From: an uncultured Bacteroidota bacterium
Lineage (GTDB): Bacteria > Bacteroidota > Rhodothermia > Rhodothermales > Salinibacteraceae
Direction: 5' to 3'
Assembly (NCBI GenBank): GCA_913055845.1
Contig: CAJXKO010000025.1
Location: 1-32,080 of the forward strand
Length of the DNA: 32,080 nucleotides
Below are positions 8,399 through 17,202 of the stretch, piece after piece. The notes beneath the pieces were generated by a model. The model searched no databases, was not told the DNA's origin, and was given only the letters and a program-made list of their open reading frames with translations. The translations under genes and the position numbers were made by a program. Each line of letters starts with the position of its first letter. Position 1 is the stretch's first letter.

Positions 8399-9217
8399 AT
8401 GCTTCCGACCTTTATCGTCATCGGAGCCATGAAGTGCGGGACGACCAGCCTGTACTACTATCTCGCGGAGCACCCCGAGATTGGGATGTCGCGACGCAAG
8501 GAGACGGACTTTTTCCTCAAGGAGCACGGCCAGTGGGCGCGGGGAGGCGACTGGTACCGCCAGCAATTCCCGGAGGAATCGTCCGCGCGGGGCGAGTGCT
8601 CGCCCAACTATACGAAGCGGCACCTTTTCGACGGCGTGCCCGAGCGTATCGCGTCGGTCTGCCCGGACGTGCGGCTGATCTACCTGGTGCGCGATCCCAT
8701 CGAGCGCACGGTGTCGCACTACCAGGGGAGCCGCCAGCAGGGACGTGAGGACCGCGCCTTCGAGGCCGCGGTGGCGGAGCCAGAGCAAAGCAACTACGTC
8801 CGCACGAGCCGCTACCACGCACAGCTCCAGCCGTATCTCGATTGCTTTCCGCGGGAGAACCTCTTGGTGGTCACCACCGAAGAGTTGGGCGCGGCCCCGG
8901 CCGCCACGCTCCGGGCGATTTACCGCTTCCTGGGGGTAAACCCCTCGGTCCGGAATCAGCGGACGGGAACGCGCTTCAACCCCTCCGCGGCCAAGAAGAA
9001 GTACAGCCCGTGGGTGCGCTGGCTGTCGCATCAGGTGCCGCAGTCACTGAAGGATCGTCTCCGCCTGTACTTGCCCCTCCAGTGGCTTCCAGGAAAGCAT
9101 GTCGCTCGCCCTGAGGTGTCGCCGGCTGTGCGGGCGCGCCTCGAAGCGATCTTTCGTCCCGACGTGGCGGCGCTCCGCGACCTCACGGGACGAGACTTCG
9201 GGGCGTGGAGCGTGTAG
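8399..9217 (+). CDS. PAPS-dependent carbohydrate sulfotransferase
   Basis: The protein transfers sulfate from 3'-phosphoadenylyl sulfate (PAPS) to an acceptor, most likely a sugar given the neighbouring glycosyltransferase. The 5'-phosphosulfate-binding loop is FIVIGAMKCGTTSLYYYL at residues 5-22. The 3'-phosphate-binding motif is LIYLVRDPIERTVSHY, with R98 and a serine. KETDFF and GECSPNYTK match heparan-sulfotransferase-like bacterial enzymes. The frame is open further upstream to 8279, but that would overlap the previous gene by over 100 bases; the ATG at 8399 begins directly at the conserved core. The product is 272 residues. Its stop (9215-9217) is one base from the stop of the convergent C25 peptidase gene. 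PAPS can be made by CysD/CysNC, encoded at 21311-24199. Confidence 0.88.
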   Translation: MLPTFIVIGAMKCGTTSLYYYLAEHPEIGMSRRKETDFFLKEHGQWARGGDWYRQQFPEESSARGECSPNYTKRHLFDGVPERIASVCPDVRLIYLVRDPIERTVSHYQGSRQQGREDRAFEAAVAEPEQSNYVRTSRYHAQLQPYLDCFPRENLLVVTTEELGAAPAATLRAIYRFLGVNPSVRNQRTGTRFNPSAAKKKYSPWVRWLSHQVPQSLKDRLRLYLPLQWLPGKHVARPEVSPAVRARLEAIFRPDVAALRDLTGRDFGAWSV

Positions 9218-9218
9218 G

Positions 9219-12200
9219 CTAGCGAATCACGCTGATTTTTTCGATGTCGCCTCGGAACGTGTTGTCGGCCCCTTCGATGCGCACCCGGTAGAGGTAGACG
9301 CCCGTCGCCACCCGGTCGCCGTCCGCGTCGCGCCCATTCCAGCGCATGGTGTTCCACCCCACGCGTAGCGGCGCGTCGAGGTCGGCCTCGTCGAGTTCGC
9401 GTACGAGGCGCCCGGAGAGGGTGTAGATGCGCAGCGCGAAGTCTCCGAGCGCCTTATTCTGCCCGCCCTCTACGCGGAAGGCAAACGTGGTGTGGGTGTT
9501 CATTGGGTTGGGGTAGGGGTACACGTCGCGAATGACCTGCTCCTGCTGCACCCGGAAGCTGCCCTGGTAGGGCTCCACCTGGTTCCCGCGCGCATCTTCG
9601 GCCTCCACCTTCAGGGTGTACGTCGAGTCGCGGAGGGGCAGGTCCGGCTCGTAGAGCAGCCGCAGCGGATCGGTGCTGCCCGAGTCCGGCGGCACAAATT
9701 CCAGGGCGTCGCTGGTAAAGGGGACGCGCCGGAATAGCGAGCCGAGCTCGGGGTCGCGCTCCGGGGGGCCGCCCTTCAGGTACACGTCCACGCGGCTCGT
9801 ATCGTCGAAGACGAGGTTGGGGTTGTCGTCCTTGACGAGGATTTCGAGGGTGGGCTGGGTGGACACGAACGGGAGGCGGGGCGACTGCAGGCCGATGTCG
9901 TCGGCGGTCGTGGGCAGTTCGCGGCCGTTGGCCAGAACCCGCACGGACGGCGGCGTGTCGTCGGCGTCCACGTAGAGGTTCTGGACGGCAGTGTTGTTGC
10001 TCGGCAGACGCTCCGGCGGGCCGTCGGTCTGGGCCGCTGCCGTTATCACGTTGCTGCCGGGAACCTCGGTGCTCGACAGCGAAAAGGCGCTCGTGTCGCG
10101 CCCTCCGTTCGGGGCAAGGGCCGAGAGCGTATCGGTGAGCAGCGTGGTCGTCGCGTTGGCCGCGTCCTGAAGGGTGACGCGGAGGCGAACCGGGGCGCTG
10201 GCCACTGGCCCGAAGTTGACCGCGGGCACGGGGGCGGAGACGGTTTCTCCCTGGCGGACGGTGTCGGGGAGGGCGGCTAGGCCTGAAGGGTCGATTGCGA
10301 GTTCGGGAACGCCCGTGTGCGAGACGCTCCACTGCGTAAGCTGTGGCGCCGTGCGGTCCGTCGAGTCGGACAGGGTGGCGCGGAGGTAGAGATACGGATG
10401 CGTCCCTGCATCGATCGCGGAAAGGTCGCGCTCGCCCGAAGTGCCACTCAGGTTGTCGATGAGGACAGTGGAGTCTGCCGCGAGAACGTCAAGGGCAATC
10501 CGGTCGGCCGCGTTGGGGGCACGGCCGCTCCACTGAAGCGAGCCCCATTCGCTCGCCGGCCCGACTCGTGTGGAGCGTGTGGTTCCCGACGGGTAAGTAA
10601 ACCGCAGCCGCTCCTGCTGCCCGATCTGGTTTGTATCGGCCCGGGCCCGCACCTGCTCCACGGTGGCGTCGGGGAAGCCCTTGCGGGCCTTCAGGGTCCA
10701 GAGGTCGTTGTAGGTGAGGCTATCGATGGCCGCCGAGTGGGGGGTGTCCGTAATCGATGTGGTTCCTAAGTTTTCGAAGAGCGACACAACCTCCGTCGGG
10801 ATGGTCGCGCCGCTCTGGCGGGCGAGGTGCCGAGTCCGCACGAACACATAGTCCCCCTCCTGAGCCACATCGTCGAGAAACGTGGCGAGGGCCTCGATGG
10901 CCGCCTGCTGGTCGCCCACGTCGTCCTCGTACTGATCCTGCAGGTCGTAGGTGGGAAACGATTCACTGTCCCGCACCTCACCGGTGCGATCGTCCACCAC
11001 GAGCACCCCAAAGCCGAACTGCAAGTACTCGTAGTTTGCGGTGCCGTCGAGGATGAAGCCGTGGACGAAGGAGGCGTTGCCCACGTTGGAGCGGGCGCGG
11101 ACGTTGCGCGGGAACGTGCCGAACGCCCACGAGCGGTCTGTGCGTCGCAGCCGCGTGTTCGCATTGGTGCCAAATAGGCGGTCCCGCTGGAGCCAGGACC
11201 GCTCGGGAAGGGTGGGGGCCACCGTAAAGCGGGCGGTGCGCCAGGCCTCGGTGCTCATGTTGGCGAGGCGGGCCCGCCAGTAATAAGTTTGGTCGGGCTG
11301 GAGGGCGGCGGGCTGCCACGTGCCGCGTAGTCCCCCGACTTCACGTCGCACCTCCCGGCGGGCCGGCGACGAGAAGTCGGGCACCGTGTCGAGCTGTAGC
11401 TCGACCGGGACCTGGTCGGTCCGCTGGCCGGAGACGGTGAACTCGAGGGTCGGGCGGTCGGAGGCGGCCGTGCCGTAGTCGGGCGGATTGAGCAGGGACA
11501 CCCCGGTGTCGAACACCACCTGCGTGCGCTCGGCCGTGTTGTTGGTTTCGTTGGCCTCCGCGTAGGTGTTCTCCAAGTCGACACGTGCCCGGAAGGTATT
11601 GGCCCCGATGGCGCGCTCGTCGAGATCAAAAGAGAAGGAGAGCGTCTTTTCGAGCCGGAAGCGGTCGAGGCGCCGGGTGCGCTGGGTGACGGTGCCGTCT
11701 GGTTGCTCCCAGGTAAGGCGGGCGGTCACGCTGTCGGACGGAATGAGGCCGCGGTTTTGGATCTGTACCTCCACGGTCAACTCGTCGGAGGGGACCGGCG
11801 TGGTGGGCTCGGTGGAGATGAGGCTGGGCGAGACGTGAAAGTCGGGGCGCGTGGGGAGGGCGATGTTCGTGGCTGGATCGCCGATGAGGCCGTACTGCAG
11901 GAGGTGCTTCACGTAGAAGTCGCTGCTTCCGAAGTCGGCGTCAATCTCGGCCTTGGCCTCCTGGATGGCCGTGCCCAGTACGCGCATGGTGTCCACGAAG
12001 ACGCGCTGCACGAGGGCGTTGTTGATGCGTGCCGAGGGAATCAGGTTGCCGAGGGCTGACTCGCCAAAGTGGGCGATGCCGCCGTTGAGGGCGCCCTCAC
12101 GCGGGGTCCCATCCGGGCGCACAGAGCCCACGACGATCTGCTCGCCCAGCGAGGGGGCACTTTTCTCCTCGAACCGGCCCCCGGCGAAGGAGCCGGTGCG

Positions 12201-14264
12201 GCAGCCCAGCGAGACAGCGATGGGCAGGCGGCCGGCATTGTCCCACTCGGCCGGCGGGTCTGTCACGATCTCCCAGGTCTGGGCGGCCGAGTGGCCAAAG
12301 TAATTGAGCCACCCGGCCCCCGCCCGCAGGTCCACGGCGAGCGAGTCCTGAAAGCTGGCGTCGAGGGCGTCGTTCACCTTCTTGTAGTACTGAATCGTGT
12401 CCGCCCCGGTGTTCACGGGGACCGGATCCCCATCGACGGTGGCGACCGTGTCCGACGCAATTTCCCCCCAGCGATTGGAGTAGAACTGAAGCTGGTTCTG
12501 CTCGCCCTCGTTGGTCCCGCCCGCCAGCAAGAGCATGCGCTTTTGCCACCGCTCTAGGGGCGCCGTCTCGTAGCTTTGTAGCTTTTCGACGAACAGCTCT
12601 CCCTGCGGCACGGAGCGGACCGGGATGCGTCCTACGGCCAGCAGTTCCGACCAGTCGTCGGGCCCGTCGCTCTGCATGGCAAACCACCCGTCCGACGGGG
12701 CAAAGCCGAACGAGGGCACGCTCCACTCGGGGTAGAGCGTGTCGACCGAGCCATCGCGGATGGGATACTGCGCGTCGGCGAAGATGGAGAGAAAGCGCGG
12801 CGCGGGGCTCCAGTCTTGTGTCGCCCGCACGAAGCGGCGGATGGCGATGGGCGTGGGCCGCCCGTAGTCGAACTCGTCGAAGACGTTCTGCACGAGGGCA
12901 ATCTCCACCTCGTAGCCGTCGTGCGACCGACGATGGGCGGCCAGCTGCTGAGCAGCGGGGAGCAGGGCCTCGGTGGTCAGAATCAGGTAGTCGGCCCCGT
13001 GGGCGTCGGGGGTTGACCAGCTGCTCGGCGTGTCGGGCGCGACAGAGGCGGGACTCTTGTAGCCGTCACTGCCCACGGCCCAGAGCGCCGTGGCGTCCGA
13101 ACTCGGAGCTGCCGAGACGGTCGCGGTGTCGCCGTCAATCGGAGCCGTGTACTGGTGGGCATCGGTCGGATTGTAGACGCGCACCGAGTCGCCCGTGTGG
13201 CCGGTAAGGGCGAAGGTGGACGCCCCAGCCGTGGGCGGTACGAAGCGCTGCTGATCGTCCTCGGCCGTGAGCGCTCGTGTGTAGGCTGCCTCGGCCCAGT
13301 CGAACAGCACGTAGTTGGGCGTGCTGGCGGGGTCGGGGCAGTTGCGACTGTCGGAAAACCCGCTGTTATACGACGTGACGCGCAGGGTCAGGCCCGTCTC
13401 GGGGACCTGATCCTGCACCACCGCGGTCTCCACTGTGATGCGGTTCAGGCTCTCCCATTCGCGGGTTTTCAGCGATTCAAAGGCCAACGTGCCGTCGGGC
13501 TGGAGCAGTTCGCCCTCAACCTCAACGCGGTGGCAGGAGGCGTTCGTCTCGGCGTCGAACCGGAGCGAGAGTTCAAGACTGTCGTCCGAGGCGGCGCGGC
13601 GCCTCACCGGAAGGGTGTAGGTGGCCGAGAGGGATTCGGTATCGTTGTGGCGGAAGCGGCGCCAATAGTAGCCTTCCGAGCGGGTGTAGAGGGGGTTGCC
13701 GGTTTTGCCGGGCCGCCCAAAGTAGTAGTACTGGTCCTGCTCGATGTGGGCCGTGTCGGGGAGGGCCGTCGTGGGCGGGCTGGGGGGGGCGGACGCGTCC
13801 GCGTACCGGAGGCCGTCCGTGCCGCCCCAGGTCAGCCAGTAGTGGGTGGTGTCGCTGTAGAGGCTGCGGGCCGTGCTGCTCTGGGCGGACGCATTGCCGT
13901 TGTAGGCCCAGACCTCGTCGGTCCCGCGGTTGCGGCGTCCCACGAACGTGATCGTGTCGGCGGGGTCGAGCGTGCCGTCCGCGGCGCCACGAACCTCAAT
14001 AGGAACCTCCGTGCCGTTCTCGATCAGGCGGAGGGTCCTCGGGGAGATGTCTGAGAGACTGGTGCCCCCGGGAAGTGCGTCCTGAAGGGCGCTGGCCGGC
14101 ACGCGGTACACTCCGTCGCGGGTGACGTTGATCTTGAGGTGAGGGGCGTCGGGGTCGTACCACGAGGGGTCGTAGTCGCCGGATTGTGCCGGGGCAAGGC
14201 GGGGAGGCAAAAGCGCCAGGAGGCACACGAGCATGGCCCAAAATGCGCGGGAGGGGGGCAGCAT
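9219..14264 (-). CDS. PorU-like C25 (gingipain-family) cysteine peptidase with type IX secretion C-terminal domain
   Basis: This 1681-residue protein starts with a Sec signal peptide (about residues 1-27, ending LAPAQS). Then comes a PorU-type N-terminal region (LKINVTRDGVYRVPASAL) and a C25 peptidase domain at roughly 420-790. The catalytic pair is visible as YFGHSAAQTW (H658) and SLGCRTGSF (C688). Their 30-residue spacing is close to that of RgpB gingipain (H211, C244). Two CARDB-like adhesion domains follow, near 815-910 and 1320-1435; each ends in an N-N-T motif. The last 100 residues (from YPYPNP, about 1581) resemble a type IX sorting or FlgD-like domain: LRIYTLSGRLV, WNGRDADGDRVATGVYLYRV. 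Known family members are secreted proteases or the sortase PorU. Which of the two this is cannot be settled from sequence. It lies 52 bases downstream of a GT4 gene in the amino-sugar cluster. Confidence 0.85.
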   Translation of the reverse strand: MLPPSRAFWAMLVCLLALLPPRLAPAQSGDYDPSWYDPDAPHLKINVTRDGVYRVPASALQDALPGGTSLSDISPRTLRLIENGTEVPIEVRGAADGTLDPADTITFVGRRNRGTDEVWAYNGNASAQSSTARSLYSDTTHYWLTWGGTDGLRYADASAPPSPPTTALPDTAHIEQDQYYYFGRPGKTGNPLYTRSEGYYWRRFRHNDTESLSATYTLPVRRRAASDDSLELSLRFDAETNASCHRVEVEGELLQPDGTLAFESLKTREWESLNRITVETAVVQDQVPETGLTLRVTSYNSGFSDSRNCPDPASTPNYVLFDWAEAAYTRALTAEDDQQRFVPPTAGASTFALTGHTGDSVRVYNPTDAHQYTAPIDGDTATVSAAPSSDATALWAVGSDGYKSPASVAPDTPSSWSTPDAHGADYLILTTEALLPAAQQLAAHRRSHDGYEVEIALVQNVFDEFDYGRPTPIAIRRFVRATQDWSPAPRFLSIFADAQYPIRDGSVDTLYPEWSVPSFGFAPSDGWFAMQSDGPDDWSELLAVGRIPVRSVPQGELFVEKLQSYETAPLERWQKRMLLLAGGTNEGEQNQLQFYSNRWGEIASDTVATVDGDPVPVNTGADTIQYYKKVNDALDASFQDSLAVDLRAGAGWLNYFGHSAAQTWEIVTDPPAEWDNAGRLPIAVSLGCRTGSFAGGRFEEKSAPSLGEQIVVGSVRPDGTPREGALNGGIAHFGESALGNLIPSARINNALVQRVFVDTMRVLGTAIQEAKAEIDADFGSSDFYVKHLLQYGLIGDPATNIALPTRPDFHVSPSLISTEPTTPVPSDELTVEVQIQNRGLIPSDSVTARLTWEQPDGTVTQRTRRLDRFRLEKTLSFSFDLDERAIGANTFRARVDLENTYAEANETNNTAERTQVVFDTGVSLLNPPDYGTAASDRPTLEFTVSGQRTDQVPVELQLDTVPDFSSPARREVRREVGGLRGTWQPAALQPDQTYYWRARLANMSTEAWRTARFTVAPTLPERSWLQRDRLFGTNANTRLRRTDRSWAFGTFPRNVRARSNVGNASFVHGFILDGTANYEYLQFGFGVLVVDDRTGEVRDSESFPTYDLQDQYEDDVGDQQAAIEALATFLDDVAQEGDYVFVRTRHLARQSGATIPTEVVSLFENLGTTSITDTPHSAAIDSLTYNDLWTLKARKGFPDATVEQVRARADTNQIGQQERLRFTYPSGTTRSTRVGPASEWGSLQWSGRAPNAADRIALDVLAADSTVLIDNLSGTSGERDLSAIDAGTHPYLYLRATLSDSTDRTAPQLTQWSVSHTGVPELAIDPSGLAALPDTVRQGETVSAPVPAVNFGPVASAPVRLRVTLQDAANATTTLLTDTLSALAPNGGRDTSAFSLSSTEVPGSNVITAAAQTDGPPERLPSNNTAVQNLYVDADDTPPSVRVLANGRELPTTADDIGLQSPRLPFVSTQPTLEILVKDDNPNLVFDDTSRVDVYLKGGPPERDPELGSLFRRVPFTSDALEFVPPDSGSTDPLRLLYEPDLPLRDSTYTLKVEAEDARGNQVEPYQGSFRVQQEQVIRDVYPYPNPMNTHTTFAFRVEGGQNKALGDFALRIYTLSGRLVRELDEADLDAPLRVGWNTMRWNGRDADGDRVATGVYLYRVRIEGADNTFRGDIEKISVIR

Positions 14265-14316
14265 GACGGAGCAGCGGCGACCGTCCGGAGGGGCGGGATG
14301 AGCGTGAACTGAAGGA

Positions 14317-15489
14317 TCAGGAGGCGGCCTCCTGTGCCTGGCGGTAGAATGATCGCGTGCGGCGAATGAAAGGTTCCGGTCCGTAACGCTCGAGAGTGCG
14401 GGTGCGGATCTGTGCCGGGGCGTATGCGGTCCATCGATCCGATAGGGCGCGAAGGGCGTCAGCCAATGACTCAGGATCGGCCGGAGGCACGAGGAGCCCG
14501 GTCTCGTCGGTCACGATGTCCGCGGGGCCGCCGCACCGCGTGGCCACTGCGGGCAGCCCCGTGGCCTGAGCCTCCACCAGCGCGACCCCAAACGTTTCGT
14601 GGCGGCTGGGGAGCACGAAGGCGTGGGCCTCCCAAAGCGCGTCCCGTACGGCCGTCCGGCCCAGCCAGCCGCGGAAGGTTACCTGGGCGGCAATACCGAG
14701 GCGCCGGGCTTGCGCCATCAGCGCGTCGCGTTGCGGACCGTCGCCGACAATGGTGAGCGAGGCCGCCTCGTCCCTGAAGGCCCGCGCAAACGCCACCAGC
14801 AGCGTGCCGATGTCCTTCCGGGCGTTCAGTCCGGCGACCGTCACGAAGCGGACGGGCGGTGGGGACGAGCGGTCGCTCGGGGGAGGCGTGAAGAGCGAGG
14901 TGCGGACGGGATTGGGGTGCACCGTCACGTCTGCGGGGGCGGCGAGACCGCGTTCTACGAGGGTCTCCTGGAGCGCTGTGCTCACCGCCGCTAGGCCACT
15001 GGCCCCGCGGATGCCCTCTTCCACCAGCGGCCGCCGCCAGGGGGGCACCTCGTCCCGCACGAAGCCGCTGTAGTGTTCGGTAAGCACGGCGGGCACCCCA
15101 AACGCATCGCCGATCCGGGCCGCGGCGGCCCCGGCCCAGCGAGCGCTGTGGGCGTGGATCACGTCAGGCTCTCCGTAGCGGCCAACGTAGCGGTGCGCGA
15201 GGCGAACGGCATGCCAGATCCGCAGGCGCATTCCCGGCGGAAAGCGCCACCATACGTTCCAGTCGTACCGGCGGAGGGTAGGAACGTCGTGCTCGGTCGT
15301 CCACGCCGTCTGGAAGTGTTTTTCTCGGAGGGCTTTCCCGGAAAGCCGACGTAGACTTTGCTGTTCGGGGTAGACCACGCCCACCTTGAAGCCATGCTCG
15401 TGAAGCATCCGGGCCTGCTCGGCGAAGTAGATGCCCTGCAGCGGAGCCTCGGTGGTCGGGTACCAGGAAGGAACCACGAGGACGTGCAT
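14317..15489 (-). CDS. Family 4 glycosyltransferase
   Basis: A GT-B fold retaining glycosyltransferase of about 390 residues. The acceptor half has HVLVVPSWYPTTEAPLQGIYFAEQARML, the usual GT4 opening with an exposed loop, and DVIHAHSARWAGAAAARIG followed by VLTEHYSGF. The donor half has FVTVAGLNARKDIGTLLVAF, LTIVGDGPQRDALMAQA, VTFRGWL and the EX7E motif HETFGVALVEAQATGLPAV (E298 and E306), then GGPADIV. Start choice: ATG at 15489 is preferred; a GTG two codons upstream (15495) is also possible. It lies between the FlaA1-like dehydratase gene (81-base gap) and the C25 peptidase gene (52-base gap), in the same direction. Donor sugar is not predictable. Confidence 0.92.
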   Translation of the reverse strand: MHVLVVPSWYPTTEAPLQGIYFAEQARMLHEHGFKVGVVYPEQQSLRRLSGKALREKHFQTAWTTEHDVPTLRRYDWNVWWRFPPGMRLRIWHAVRLAHRYVGRYGEPDVIHAHSARWAGAAAARIGDAFGVPAVLTEHYSGFVRDEVPPWRRPLVEEGIRGASGLAAVSTALQETLVERGLAAPADVTVHPNPVRTSLFTPPPSDRSSPPPVRFVTVAGLNARKDIGTLLVAFARAFRDEAASLTIVGDGPQRDALMAQARRLGIAAQVTFRGWLGRTAVRDALWEAHAFVLPSRHETFGVALVEAQATGLPAVATRCGGPADIVTDETGLLVPPADPESLADALRALSDRWTAYAPAQIRTRTLERYGPEPFIRRTRSFYRQAQEAAS

Positions 15490-15570
15490 GGACACCGGCG
15501 TGTAGGGACGGATGTCTAGCGTCGATCGGGAGGAGCGGCAAGGTCTTCTTTCGTCCCTCCCCCTCCTGCA

Positions 15571-17145
15571 TCACAGTTCGAGGGCAGGCGGCTCTGGCGG
15601 CGAAGGCTCTGCCGTCGCCGAGTCGTCGGGACGTGCGTTAAGGAGCAGTTTGCGTAGCTGCTCGCGCGACTCACGGGTAGGATCGGACACCGCCTGTAGG
15701 CGCTGCAGATGCGCGTTCAGCGCGGAGCGGGTATGCGGGACAGGGCCATTGAGGCCTACGATGCGGGGGTGATCGATGGAGTGGAGAGTTTCGGCATCGC
15801 GCACCAGCTCTTCGCTTAGCTTCTCGCCGGGGCGGCGGCCCACGTACTCAATCATGGTCTCCGGGTCGACATGCGGGTACCAGCGCTCCACCAGTCGCTC
15901 GGCCAGCCACTGAATCTTGATGGGCTCGCCCATGCGGAAAATGTAGGTCGGATGGGCCTTGAGTAGAAGGGTCTGCAGGATGAGCCCACAGGCCTCCGCC
16001 GGGCTCATAAAGTAGCGCTCCATGTCCGGGTGCGTCACCGGCACGGGCTCCCCGGCGGCGAGTTTCTCCTCAAATCGGGGGACGACGCTGCCCTGCGTCC
16101 CAAAGACATTGCCGAAACGCACGGTTGTGCAGTGTGGAGGGGCCTCGGCGGTGCGCACGTACCACTCCGAGAGCTGTTTTGTCGCTCCCATCACACTAGC
16201 GGGGTTTACCGCCTTGTCCGTCGACACATACACGAACCGGTCCACCGCGTGCTCTTCGCAGAGGCGAAGAAGGTGAACGGTGGCCTTGGTGTTGTTGCGG
16301 AAGGCCTCGGCCGGGTGGCGCTCCATGAGGGGGACGTGCTTGTAGGCCGCGGTGTGGAGCACCACGTCGGGGCGGAGGCGCCGGAACAGGTCGTCCATGA
16401 GGGAGGCGTCGCGCACGTCGGCGATGCAAAACTCCAGGTCGCCGTCGTAGCGTTCCGCGCGCAGGGCCGTTTCGAGCCGGTACAGGCTGTGCTCACTCAC
16501 ATCCACCAGCGCCAGCCGGAACGGGTTGAGGGCGATTAGCTGCCGACTCAGCTCCGATCCGATAGACCCCCCGGCTCCGGTCACGAGGACCGTGCGGTCG
16601 GAGAGCACATCGCGTAGAGCGGAGCGGTCTACCGCCACCGGGGCGCGAGGCACGAGGTCGTCGAGGCGCACGGTGGGGATGGCCGTGCCGGGGGCAGGCG
16701 CCTCCGGCGCGTCGGACACGGCCTCCAGCAGTCCCCGGGTGGCTGCGCGTAGGCCCAGTATACCCACCAGGGCCACGAGCCCGAGCACGGCCATTACGCC
16801 ACGCGGCGGCACGTCGGGGTCGACGGCGTAGGTGAGCGGAATCGAAAGCACCCACGCACCGATGAGCCACAGGCCCACCCGCGTAAATTCCGACAGGTGC
16901 ATGAGGCGGGGGGAGAGCCGGTACACCCCACTCGCGACGAGGGCGGCCCCGTAGGCACAGAGGACGAGGATCGAGGCCGTGCCCCATTCCGTCGCGTGGG
17001 GCCACAGCCACTCTCCGAGACGAATTCGGTAGCCGAGGAGGAGCCCCCCAAACAGGATCAGAGCATCCGGCAGGGCCAGCATGAGTGGCACCCGTCCCCG
17101 GAGACGGGCCCAGACGGACGAGGGATCAGGATTGGGGGAAGGCAT
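15571..17145 (-). CDS. FlaA1/PglF/WbpM-like UDP-sugar 4,6-dehydratase, membrane-anchored
   Basis: Enzymes of this group convert UDP-GlcNAc to UDP-4-keto-6-deoxy-GlcNAc, the first step to bacillosamine or QuiNAc-type sugars. Four hydrophobic segments lie at about 19-41, 56-77, 87-108 and 115-140, then a linker and the SDR domain from about 185. The NAD-binding VTGAGGSIGSELSRQL starts near residue 188. The catalytic region VSTDKAVNPASVMGATK has D310, K311, M319 and K323: methionine replaces the usual SDR tyrosine, as in WbpM. Later FGNVFGTQGSVVPRF and RRPGEKLSEEL fit the family. At 524 residues it is about 100 shorter than most membrane-bound members, because the CoA-binding-like domain between the helices and the SDR part seems absent. 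It probably supplies the keto-sugar for the aminotransferase at 19690. Confidence 0.9.
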   Translation of the reverse strand: MPSPNPDPSSVWARLRGRVPLMLALPDALILFGGLLLGYRIRLGEWLWPHATEWGTASILVLCAYGAALVASGVYRLSPRLMHLSEFTRVGLWLIGAWVLSIPLTYAVDPDVPPRGVMAVLGLVALVGILGLRAATRGLLEAVSDAPEAPAPGTAIPTVRLDDLVPRAPVAVDRSALRDVLSDRTVLVTGAGGSIGSELSRQLIALNPFRLALVDVSEHSLYRLETALRAERYDGDLEFCIADVRDASLMDDLFRRLRPDVVLHTAAYKHVPLMERHPAEAFRNNTKATVHLLRLCEEHAVDRFVYVSTDKAVNPASVMGATKQLSEWYVRTAEAPPHCTTVRFGNVFGTQGSVVPRFEEKLAAGEPVPVTHPDMERYFMSPAEACGLILQTLLLKAHPTYIFRMGEPIKIQWLAERLVERWYPHVDPETMIEYVGRRPGEKLSEELVRDAETLHSIDHPRIVGLNGPVPHTRSALNAHLQRLQAVSDPTRESREQLRKLLLNARPDDSATAEPSPPEPPALEL

Positions 17146-17202
17146 AGGGCGCAGCGTGGATGGAGGGAGAGGCCGGGATGCTCTCGTCCCGCACGGATCG
17201 GA

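Noticed and set aside
13155-14054. Plus-strand open frame of 299 codons inside the C25 peptidase gene
   Set aside because: It is glycine- and valine-rich with no family signature and lies opposite the N-terminal part of the peptidase.
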